Positions 45,301 to 57,300 of a DNA stretch of 64,000 nt are shown in pieces. The notes under the pieces are model-generated. The model ran no database searches and had not been told where the DNA came from. It was given only the letters and a program-made list of their open reading frames with translations. Positions within the stretch are counted from its first letter, which is position 1. Every line of letters starts with the position of its first letter. Source of the stretch: Cristatella mucedo (Eukaryota; Bryozoa; Phylactolaemata; Cristatellidae); assembly GCA_009760855.2 (NCBI GenBank), contig WPIO01000003.1, forward strand, positions 6,507,501-6,571,500, read 5' to 3'. The translations under genes were made by a program, and so were the position numbers.

Positions 45301-48300
45301 CCAACTTGACTGCTTCCCTCCCCTTGTGAGTTTTGCATCCGATGCTTACTTTTGGTCAGAGAAATCGTGAGGTCTCCAAAAGCCTGGTCCGTTTCACTGA
45401 ACCCTTTGTCATGCTAGTATAGAATTGTGTGCCTTCGTGTAGCTTATGGTAAACTATGCATGTGTGGCATGTACCCATCTCGTCAGTATAGGTATTCAGG
45501 CTTTCGTGTAAAATTTTGGTCGATTTGCATATAAATGCACGGCTTTGGGGGGAATCATTTTAAATGCCTCCATGCCAATGTGTATGTTGAGATTTGGGAA
45601 CCCAATACAACCAAACTGTATGTGGTCTGTGCTGGGTATTCAAACATACGTGATGTCATGTCATGGTTTTTACCAGGTACAAGAAAAGTTCACGTTTCCA
45701 GAAAGTAGGCTTCGAAGAAGACTGGATACGATATTTGGAGTCTCTCATTCAGGACGTCGATAGAAGAATTAAGCGAGGACAGCAGCGGTTAATACCGGTA
45801 AAACCGCACTGTTTTGCATTGGTGCTGTGGTGGCATATTAATGTGTTGATTGGGCCCATGGCTTGATGCAGGTTTCTTCAAACGTTTGCCTTAGTGTTTG
45901 AGTTCAAAGTATCCTGTAATGACGTCCTTAGCCATAGAAATGATTGATAGCAGCTTATGGCGACATCCGGGTGTCGTTACAATGAAGAGAGCCTACTGTG
46001 AGCCGAAAAATTCGTATTTTAGTGCTTATATCTGCATACGTAAAATCTGTGACTTTAATCAAGCCTTTAAGAAGACTGGCATGTGACTTCTTTCAAAGCA
46101 CTAGTATGTGCAAGATGTTTGCCATCTTTCTGCCTATTCCGGATTACCTTTCCGGACAGTCTGGTGTCAACCGGTGCCACTGCAACGTGATGAAGGCTAA
46201 TGAGTACAGTGCATTCATTATAGGTATTCTATGTGCCTTTCACAAACGGAGCTAGGACAATAAAAAATTGTGCTGGTACTTTAAATGTGTGATGTGTGTA
46301 ATAATAATAACTCATGATAAAGCCCTCAAGAGAACTCTAATCTTCTTCTAGATGCTTTACATTTGCTGCAAAGTAAGCATGATGGAATCGTTAGTAGTAA
46401 CATGTTCAATAAACAGGAAAAACATGGTTATGGATGGCATGTGCAGGATCAGCATGCAAGTGTGTTTGGTGGCAGCATGCACTGTGTCACCACGCATAAG
46501 CACGTAAACGGTCGAATCACAGGGACCCACTAAATGCTGTCCTAAATAGGTGTTTTTAAAAGTACTTTTTAAATGTGGTCAGGTCAGGGTATGTTCTGAT
46601 GCAAGTCGGGAGGGAGTTCCAGGCTTTGGGAGCATACGAACTAAATGCACGGTCTCCAAAGGATTTAAGGTTTGTATGAGGTATTTGTAGACTGTTGGAT
46701 TCCGAAAAGCGGGTGGTACGATGCTTGGCCTGCTGGGGGAGTATATCTGAGAGTTAGGCTGGAGCCAAAGAATGAAAGGACCTAAAAGTGAGCGACAAAA
46801 CCTTAAAGTCAATCCGTTACTTGACTGGTAGCCAGTGCAGGTCGGCGAGAAGAGGTGTGATGTGGCAACTTCGACGCTCACGACAGACACACCTAGCTGC
46901 GGAGTTTTGCACCAGCTGCAATCGCCTGATCGCACATGCCGGTAGGCCAGTAAGCGGTGAGTTGCAGAAGTCGAGACATGATGTCACGAATGCATGGACC
47001 AGTTTAGATGTGGTATCCCCGTCGAAACAAGCCCGAATTTTAGCAACGTTATGTAGCTGAAAGTTTGTATATGGGCTACAACTGGTTAAGTGCACTGGGA
47101 AAGGCTTTGCAGTCAACTGGTGCACCGTGGTGGCACAAGGTAATGTGGTTACTTTTCACGACCTTGGTTTTGGGTTTGTGGGTTCGAATCCTGCTTAGAG
47201 TGATTCTTTATCGCCACTGCAAGAGGTGGTGATAGCCGTAAATGCTCTTTTTTTGCTATGCAAGAGGCTGTTAAATCAGCTAGTATTTATTTTTAGTATT
47301 TTATTTAACTGCTGCCCCACCTAGGGTATGGGAATAAAATATCGAGCTGCTGTGGACTGCTTGCTGAAGGTAGCTGCACTAGGCAGTAAGCCGGCAATGA
47401 GCTTTGCCAGACTAGAGCATTTGTTAGAAGGCACCGAACAGGGACTAAAGGAATTAGGCAAATGCTGTGGAGTTTACTTGTGAGAGAGAAAATGGGTGGC
47501 CAAGAAATGTACTGGCTGAGTAAGGATCATAAAGCTGAAAGCCTGTCGAGTGCCACACCTACTGAACGCTTGAAAATATGTGCTCTGATAAAGGTAAATT
47601 TCAACTCTTTGGTATCACCCAAAGACAGCCTCAAGAAAGCCAAAGAAGAGGTCAGTAATACAGGGAGTACAGTGATGACTGCCTCTGTATACTGCATCAA
47701 ATTCCTGGCATTATGGATCAAAATGTTTTCATCTTTTGTGCTGCAAAAAATTGGCTCTCATCTTTTGTGCTGCAAAAATCTGGCGTGTTTTATCTTTTGT
47801 GCTGCAAAAAAATGCGCATTCCGTTTGCCCATTTACTGTTGAGCCATGTTTCATCATGATCAATGTAGGTAACTATTCTGCAAAGCTGGTCCCAAAAAAC
47901 TGCTTGCTGTGCTGTGGAGATCATGGTTTGGCCAAGCTTGCCGCCAGATCTGAATCATTTATGTTTCTTTCGGATGGCCCAGATCTGTGTTTAAGAAGTG
48001 ATCCCAACCCACCAACTAGGGCAAAGGACCATTTTGAAAGACTGCAAAAGCTGTAGCCATGTACATTGAACAAACTAGTTATGGGGCTGATAACTTTTGT
48101 CCCTAGGGTGCAGTAAGCCCTCTAAACCGAGGAGTACCTACTTCATACTAAACAGGAAGGATGGTGATGCCATATCCTGTACCTGTTGGCGATTATTGAA
48201 AATTGCTTTTGTGTTATTGCTTTCAGAGAAATTTAAAGCAAAAATCGTGACCCGGGCTGTTGGTTACATGCTAGTCTGCATAAATACTAATGGTCTTGTG

Positions 48301-51300
48301 TGTATAACCATTGTGCTACTAGTTGTGTTGCAAAAGCTAGAGGTGGCTGGACAGTCGCCGAGTTAATAAGAATTTCCTTAATTATTGGTTTTTAATGGCA
48401 TAAGTTGTTCCACCTAAAATTGTGGTATACCTACGACAAGGGAAGTGGGCTACTGGGTGCAGTCCCCTACTTGGTGCACCACGATGTAATGGGAACCTTG
48501 AAGGAACTGAATACACCACGAATGCACCACTGAATGCACCACGATCATGACAACCTTAAAAGATTCTGCCATCTGGCTGCAGGCTCCTTGATTCTCTGTT
48601 GTGCTTAATCGTCCCGGTATGATGCCGACTTTTCTATTAATATGTTCAGCAGTCCATTTATATTTTCATGGTTGTATCACAGTTCTTGCCGTTCTCTCTC
48701 GTTGCTCAGGTTCTGAGTGATAAAGAATAGTCGATGACAGTCATCCATTATTGACTTACAGAGCTTGCATTTGTCACACACATTTGCATTTAGGCACCAG
48801 ATGAGTACTATTTTTAGTTATATTAGCAATACCTGCTAACTCGGTCTAGTCGGTAGTCTGTTGATTGTTGTGACCATGCAGTGTAGCTGATCTAGTTGTA
48901 ACAGCATGGCAATAATGATGCACAATAATTCGTGTTATTTTTATTTAGGGTGCTGGTGGGCCACCTGGCAACCCAAAGGATGAAAAGGCACAGCTGCTCT
49001 CACAGCGCATCAACGAGCTCGTAGAACAGGTAATCTGTCTTTGGCACAGTCGGATCACTTGACTATAGAGCCCATAACACAAGGATAATCAAATGGCAAT
49101 GCTTTTGCGCACATTTAAGGGGAAGTACTTTCTGTGTTTGTTTTTTGAGTGTTTGCTGACTTCTGCCTATTAATAGCTGCCTATTTTATCATGGTTTTAT
49201 AAATTACAGTTAAACCTGCAAAATCAAAGAATATGTGGGCTGCAACTAGATTGTAGCTTGTATTGCAATTGTTCGGACATTTGGATTTGTAGGGTGAGAT
49301 GGACCCGGCATTTTGCAGACAATGTTTTACTAGTTGCCATCTGCTAGCATACTGTGTTGAAGTAGTAACTTGGCTCATTGTTCGATTCAGAAATGATGCA
49401 TAATGTGTAGCTTGACTGTGCAACGGCTTGCTCCTAGTATGATTTTGGCCAGTGGCACAGTCAGTATTTGTTAATGGGTTGAAGCTTTACCTTGCCCGGA
49501 CAAACCATTCATAGAATTTGCACATGCTCGGTCCACTTTTTGAGGAGTGTTCCATTTCGTGTGGAGAGCTACGGCCCCACTGTCATGCCACTGATGGTTG
49601 CTATCTGTGTACTCACTATACTTCCGTGCATCCTTTACAAACGGGACTGTCTCTATGGGGATATAAACAAACCCATCCTCGGTGTGTGTACTTGGCTGTG
49701 TATCTCGTATGTCTTGCTCCCAACTAAGTGGACATTATGCTTTAGAATTGTATGTCGACTAGTCAAAAGCATTAGTGGCTTTCGATGCGCAAACGGTAGC
49801 CAGCATGCTTCATGTCAGGCAATTAGAAAGTGGAAGCATAGCTTAGGATAGCAAATATGTGTGTCATCGGCAGTCTTTTGAGTAAGTGGAAAAAATTGTA
49901 GAACTGGTTTATTGTCCTGGTAGTACTTAATGGCACATGGAGGCTGAAGCTGGTGCCTCAATTCAGCTATATATGGAGCCTAGCCATTGTGAGCCATGTG
50001 GGTCGGAATATAAATTTTGCTCTGTGGCTGTTAGCTTGCTGGGCGTCATTGCAGCTCTTTTAATAAATAAAGACATGTGACTGGACTTATTGGTCTTAAA
50101 TATAAGAACTTAAGTCGTTCATCGCCAAACTGCCATCGTGGTTTGGTTCAGGGGTTAAGGTGTTTGCCTTTGACTGTCAAGGTCATGGCATTTGCTGGCT
50201 AATGTCGTGGGCTTGAGCCCTGTGGCATATGTAAAGCATTGGACAGAGATTACATTCTCTTAGGATGCTATACAAATAAATTTTAAATAAACTTAAGGCT
50301 TGCTGGTTTACCATTATATCTGAAACCTTGATAAAAGCCTACAGTCTTTGCAGCTAAACACTAATTTCTAATGTTTATAGGCTGGTCTAGCTTCTGCACT
50401 AGGAATAAGTTTCAATAGAATAAAGTTGTCAGGTGTAAGTAGCTTTTAGAGGCCAAATCCAAGTTAATCCCTGCATTTGTGACATCTCGACTTCTGTAAC
50501 TCGACGGTCTTTTAGCCTTTTTTTATTGAGGAGTTAGTGAAAAATTGCTATTGCTGGGCCTGGTTGGCGCCGACGTCTGTATTTCCGCATCACACCACTT
50601 GCCATTGACGTGTGCTTGCACCATATCAAGCTGCATATCAACTTCAAGGTTTTGTGACAACTTGAGGACCGTTTCTCTTGCTCTCGCCTACCTATACAAA
50701 GTGCTGCCCAATCAGGCCAGGCATCGTACCATTGCTCGTCTGAGTCATATAGCTGTGCTTGTAAGACAGCTCCAATCGTTTGCAGACCTTGGCTTTAGTT
50801 TGTATGCTCCCAAAGCCTGAGGCTCACTGCCGGCTGACGTCATGGCATCTGGCGACATTTTTAAAAAAGCTTTAAAAACCTAGACCTCAGCATTTCTTGG
50901 GTTCTTGTGAATTGTGCTTATGTGTGCTTGCACTTTTCGTGTCGCTAACCTTTTGACATGCTTCCTTTACAACATATATAAAGTACAAAGAAAGAGATTG
51001 AGTTCTGTTTAGATGGTAAACAAATGTCATAATTATTGGTAAATATAGTCGTCTCTACAAACTGCGACTGGATTGATGTGGGATCAGTTTCGTGACACTC
51101 AAACCCTGATAGTTCTTGAGAAATGCCATGGCCAGTAGGAGGTATGTCTTTCTCTTGAGTAAAATGCTTGTCATGTTCGACATATTTTTTTAGTACAGTC
51201 GGTAGACAATGCTGCAGGCACAATCTTGTTAAAATTCTGATTGAGTCAAAAGTCAGGAGTGACTATGGAGTGTTTAGCGGGACTGGATTTTTCATATTTT

Positions 51301-54300
51301 TACTAATAGGTAACAAACCTAATTGTCTGAAGTGCCCATTTGCCCTTATATTACTTTGTGATGAGATCCCTGCATTGTTATGTTATGTTGGTTCCCTTTA
51401 TTTGGATAAGCAATGCAATTGTAATGGTTTTATAGCAAGTATTAGGAATTATGCAGAATTTTTTTGTCTGTTTGTTGACCTCCTCTAGGCTTCTGTCTGT
51501 GCAGTATGATATTAACAAACGAATCTTTGAGGTATGTTACGACATGCACTGGTTAGTCAGCATTATGGCTTGATTCATAGTAGGCTCATTCTGTCCTAGT
51601 AGCTTTGAACCTCATTGTATGTTTGTAGGCTGAGAGACTTGGATGTGAAGGAAAAGTCGATGAGGCTCAGGTCGCTTTGAAGCAGGCCGACCATCTTCGC
51701 AAAGAGCAGAGACAGCTGGAGAATGTAAGAGTTGATTGCCATTTGAATTTGCTTTGCATAATAGATCCAGTCAAGCTTGGGGGACTTAATGGCTGTGAAC
51801 ATATCGGTAAAGTGCAAGCCACACTGTACACTCTGCCTGACAAGCCAGAGCAGCACTTGCATGACGTGTCTGCTAATTTGTCTGTCCTTGGCCTTACCAG
51901 CTGGCATAAACATCAACTTGTGTGTTCCTTGTGAATTCTCCCCCCCCCCCCATTGTGTTGCATTTCGGCTTATCGTGTCCCTCGAGACTAGTATATCAAT
52001 TGTTACTTGTGCACCTAAGCGATGTTATCGGCGACTGGTTGACTGCAGTCAGCCGAACTCTGTCGAGAAAGTTGTTCAATCTCTGTTGTGCATGTCTCCA
52101 GAATTGACAGCATACCAATAACTTTCCTTGCATTTGACATCCCAGATAAAACCGTTATAAAAGAATTGCAGCCATGGAGTGCACAGCACCTTGGTTCACT
52201 AGAGCTAGTCGTGATTGTCCCAGAGCTTACTTTGTGGCTGGTTGAGTGAGTTCGTTCTTGACATATGTGTTTCCCTGCGATGGTCTCCCCTGAACAGTTA
52301 TCGGGGTATTGCGATGGATGTTTACACTAGTGGCCATTAATTACTAACAAATATTGCTTTGTAATTTGAATCAAGCAGTCCTTTGGTCCATAACTCATTG
52401 TTCAGTCTGACTATTAAGTGCTAAATGTGGGTTGGAGAAAAAATACTAGCTGATTTAACAGCCTCTTTTGTGTAGCGACAGAAGAGCCTTTACGGCTATC
52501 TCCACCACTTGCAGTGGCGATAAAGGATCACCTACCTGAGAATTCGAACCCACGACCTTGGTCCCGAGGTCATGAAAGCAGACGCCTTACCTGGTGTACC
52601 ATCACAACCCGGAAAGAGGCTGTTTTTAATGCCACCTTGGCAACTGAATGACTCGTTACTGATGGCCGGTTGTGGCTCGGAATTTCATTAGATATGCAAA
52701 GGTATTACTCTGCCTGACTATGGACGTGGTGCCACTAAGTACATGACCTCCACTGCACAGTTTGCAAAGAACTGTTAAGCCTGTGCGTTTCTTTGGGTTA
52801 TTGCCTCTTGGTAAATCAAGGTGTCTCCAAATTATCTCAGGCACGTGAGTCGAGATAGGCATTTTAATCCGTTCAATCTTGAATGCATGCGATGAAATAT
52901 TCCTATACTTATGTGGAATAACAAAGCAGTGTTCCTACACTTTTATGGATGAAGAGCTCCAAACACAATATTTGTCTTTTGTCTGCAAGCAGTCGTAGCA
53001 GTAGTCCTCACCCTTTGTTCAGCTAACATGAAGTTGGCATTTGCTGTTCCCGAAGATTGGTCGGGTAACTTGAGTGGCAGTTTTTAGCGATCTATTGGGT
53101 ATAGACGTGTGGCCCATTTCGGCCTTGTTGTTCAGTCGATGGGCTTTTTTGGCCATTCGCTCATGCTTAGGCAGTTGGACGGTGCACTGCTTGCACAAAG
53201 TCTTATCAAGTGTGTTATTATTATTATTAATAGTAGTAGTAGTGGCTTCTTATGACTAAGATAGAATGGTTTAACCAGGCTCAGCTTGGTTGGCATGGCC
53301 GTTGTTGATGCCTAGTTAGTGTACCAGCAAACTTCTGATTACTAAAGCTTGGATTTTGAAGGATTTTCAGTATCCGTCTAACGAATTGTCTGCTTTCTAG
53401 TCTTATTGTGCGTGCTTTGGGTGGCGGCAACAGCTCTTAACCGGAAAATCTATAAAAATAAAAAAAAAAAGATAAGATTTGGAGGGGTGTGGCTCTGTAA
53501 AGCCTATAAGAATGTATTGATTTTTCTTTCAGTGCCTTGAAAGTAACTGGTTGCTTGCATTTTCATGTTGTTACTTCACTGGTAACATGCTTCCAGAATG
53601 TTAGGGTTCGTCATCTCGTCCTCAGAGCTGCTTTTTAGAACCTTAATAGGAATTCGATTTTTTTCTCTGGATATATAAATACCTTGGGTGGAGTTAACTG
53701 GGTGGCACTGGATATTTAGGGACTAGTTGATCCCTTATTAGCACTGCAATAGTTTTGTACTGGAGATAGTGACCAGTAGATCCTGTATGGCCTGACTAGT
53801 CCTTTTGCTTACAGCTTGAGCCACGCTTAATATGTCAGTGATCTCAAAATGGTCATGTGATCTGGGTCATGCTTGTGGCTCACACTTTTAATATTTTTCA
53901 CTGCTGTGTATGCAATAATTGCTTTGTGTTGTATCTTTCCAGTCTGGTGGTGGTCCGTTCGACCCTCCACCGTTGAAGCAGATGGAGGTTTGTTCTGTGT
54001 GTGGTGCCTTTCTCATTGTTGGTGATGCTGAGTCTCGTCAGCGTGAGCACCTGCTCGGCAAGCAGCATGTGGGCTATGCCCAAGTGCGAACGACCATTGA
54101 AGATTTTAAGGTAAAAAGCTTGTGTATTTTGCTCATTTGCTTGTGTGGTAGCATTGGTTCATTGAAAAGACCTTCGACACTTATTTATGTTTGTTGCAGT
54201 CCTTTCAGATCTAGATCACTTTCGGTCGATGTTTTAAAGAATGCTGGCTTTGCCCTGCCCATTTGTTTGTTATGCCTTTATAGCTAGCACAAATGCCTAT

Positions 54301-57300
54301 TAACTGTGTGTAGACCCGTAAGGTTATGCTAGGAGGCCCAAATCAGCGGATGAGACTATGAGTATTAGTTACACCTGTTTCCATTTTTTTATTTTTTGAA
54401 AAAAATAAACCTGTGACTTGTACACTGCAAGTCAGTGTCAGTCACTGCATGCAGTGAAAGGGACGATTCAGACATGGACAATGTTGCAGAAGACTATGAA
54501 GATGTTATATATAATTCATGTGTATAGCGCCCTAAGAGAACTTAACCCCTATTCAGGTGCTTCACAAATGCCACTGGGCTCGAGCCCCACGACCTCGCAG
54601 ATGGTCGGGGCGAGCACCTTAACCACTGGGCCAGTGATACTGATGACGAGTTTCTTGCTGTGATGATTAAAGCACTTAAATTAATACAAAATGAGCTATA
54701 AAGTAGTATTTTTCAATATAAACTTTTTAGAAAATGTGTCCATAAATTTTAGGGTGTGGCGTATACGTGGGCAGACTTATACTCGTAAAAATATAGTACT
54801 TATAGCGAGAAAGTTCGTCCGTCCATCACCCGGCAAGATGGTGCAACGGTCTTCCATAACTATACTATGACTCAGTGTCCACAGGCAGTGAGCTCTTATT
54901 CTTTATATGGCTCATCAATGACAGTAGGTCACCCTTATAGTTTTAACGAATAGCCTGCCAAAGTCAACATTTGCTCGTGGTCGGCCTGTTGAGGCTTCCT
55001 TAATTCGATTTCCGGTAGACAGATATTTTTGTGTATTCAAAAGCGTTTTGGTCAAGGCCTTGCACTCAATTATGCTGACTGCCCGGCCAACCCAGAGTAT
55101 TAAAAAAAAAATTGTTTTCTTGATCTTTGTTATTGACCCCCAGCATGTCTTTTGAGCAGTTGATATATTTGCTCACATTTTTCTGTGGAATATTTTGGCC
55201 CTTGATCAAAGTGCTACTAACCTCAGACCCTCCACTGGATTATCTTGACTAAGATTATCCAGCTATAGATTTAAGTCAAGTTCATAAGAAACTTGGAGCA
55301 GCAGCTTTGACTCGAGCTTCCCTTTTTTATCCTTACGGTGTGGTGTGCCCTGGTGCTCACCATACTTGCCGGCCTTTATCTCAGTTGATCTGAACTAGGT
55401 ATGCAGTTATTACCTGCCTTCTTCTGTTGTGGCTTTGCTTGTGATAGTGTGTTAGAGTTCGATGTCTTGGGTCCGATCCTTTATCAGCATGTCTTATAAG
55501 CAAATGTTTTGAACTTGCTGTTTTTCCACTAATAACAACTTCCAGTTTTTTTATGCTGTTCACAGGAACAAAAGCGACAGCGCGAGCTTAAGGTGAGGGC
55601 TGATCGAGAAGAGCGTGAGAAGGTAAAAGAGCGTGAGCGTGACGGTAAGCGTAGGCGTGAAGAAGAAGTACGATCACGTCGTTCACGGAGCAAGGGAAGA
55701 CGCAGATCGCGCAGCCGGGACCCGGTTTCTTCACGAAGTAAGGACCGCCGTCGATCGAGAAGCAAGGACCGCCGAAGGTCTCGCAGCAAAGACAGGCGAC
55801 GATCGCGAAGCAAAGATAAGCGACGATCGCGAAGCAAAGATCGGCGACGATCGCGAAGCAAGGATCGGCGCCGCTCTCGCAGCAAGGAGCACCGACGCTC
55901 CCGCAGCAAAGAAAGGAAACGTTCGAGGAGCAAGGATCGACACGGTACCTCGGTTAGGGATAAACGCCGTTCGAAGAGCAGAGACCAGACCAGCAGCAAA
56001 GACTCATCACATCAGCTGGCAACTTTGTCTCGAAGTGAAAGCAAGGAAAGGTACGAGTCTGTATTAATGTTGGGTAAATCGTCCATTTACAAGTCGATAA
56101 GTACAAGCTTTGTTCATTATATGTGGCAATGTTAGACACACATTAATGAAAGTAAGTTTTCAGTTTTGCAGCTAATCCGCTGGTCCTTGTACTTGGCCCA
56201 TGCTGTCAGCCCATGAAGCAGCTTAGTACATCTGCTGCTTGGTCTTCCAATAGACTGCTGACTTAAATCTTATTAGCAGTCCTGGTAAGCCTAAGCAAAC
56301 AACTTATACACCTGCTGCCAATAGTATCCTGTATTGGCTCACCAAAATGTCAGTTAGTTTTTCCTGTATGGGTTTACTACTCTCATTTTAAGGAGTCTCT
56401 ACCTCGAACTACTTGTGCTGCTCCATTTTACCACCACAATGCGGCCAAACCGTGACCTAACTTGCAATAACGTTATTTAACTTGAATGTAGTTATTGCCC
56501 CAGAAGACTTGGCCATGTGCTATCTCATATCTTACATGGAAAAGATTGTCGTGACAATGCTGCTATCCCTCGTGAGCTTCCTGGGGTATTTTTGCTTGCA
56601 TGTCCTAAAGATTGCTTGTGGTTTTAGTATTTGTTTGATTCATGCTGTCCTGCTGTTTGCGATGGTGTTCACAGTAACTTGGCAGGCTTTTTCTTGAGAC
56701 GTGTAATTGGTGATAAGAAAAGTAGCAAGTCAATCCCTCCGTGGACCTACAGCTAAGATAGATGAACGTTAAAATAATTATGGTTAGCTGAGTGCATAGT
56801 AAAAGCTAAAATGCCTGCCTGAAGACTGCTTAATTGGGAAGGAAGGTGTGTGCTGTGAGGGCTGTTGAATTAATATATCATGTATACGGGTTGTATCTGT
56901 ATGTGTGAAGATTACGGATGGCATAAGGATGATCGCTTGAATCTGTGCTTGGCTTGACAAGACGCATTCTGACTAGCTGTATCCTGGCATTGCAGGCGGC
57001 ATTCGCCTGGGTATGGGAATGACGGTATACGGGATAAGGAGAAAGCTGCTAACGATAAGGAGAGAGTACGGTCGTCGAGTTTCACAGGTATGTGCGGCAT
57101 CACTCGGTGGTTTGGTCCAAGTGCGTAATCTTTTGTGGACTGTCAGATCAGTTGTTCTGGTCGTGAAAACATGGTTCGGTTGATTTCCCAGGAACGCCTA
57201 TTTTGTTTTAGAGCATGACGCAAGGAGTGCGTTAGGAGCCAATCGTAGCCCTGGCCCAATTGGTCTTTCTGAAGATGCTCTGACTCCCCAGGCAAACGGT

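Noticed and set aside
47462-47842. 126-codon frame in LUC7L3 intron 3
   Set aside because: Its C-terminal half is the triplicated TTTTGTGCTGC word; no family match and no splice context that would join LUC7L3 in phase.
51485-51531. Longer reading LLSVQYDINKRIFE as an alternative to LUC7L3 exon 4
   Set aside because: Its possible acceptor (CTCCTCTAG) gives the wrong phase with exon 3; only the 27-nt version after GTGCAG is phase-compatible.
55529-55999. 156-codon minus-strand frame rich in LLRERR/SLLRDRR
   Set aside because: It is the antisense of the LUC7L3 RS-repeat exon; the + frame has the family context and splice sites.
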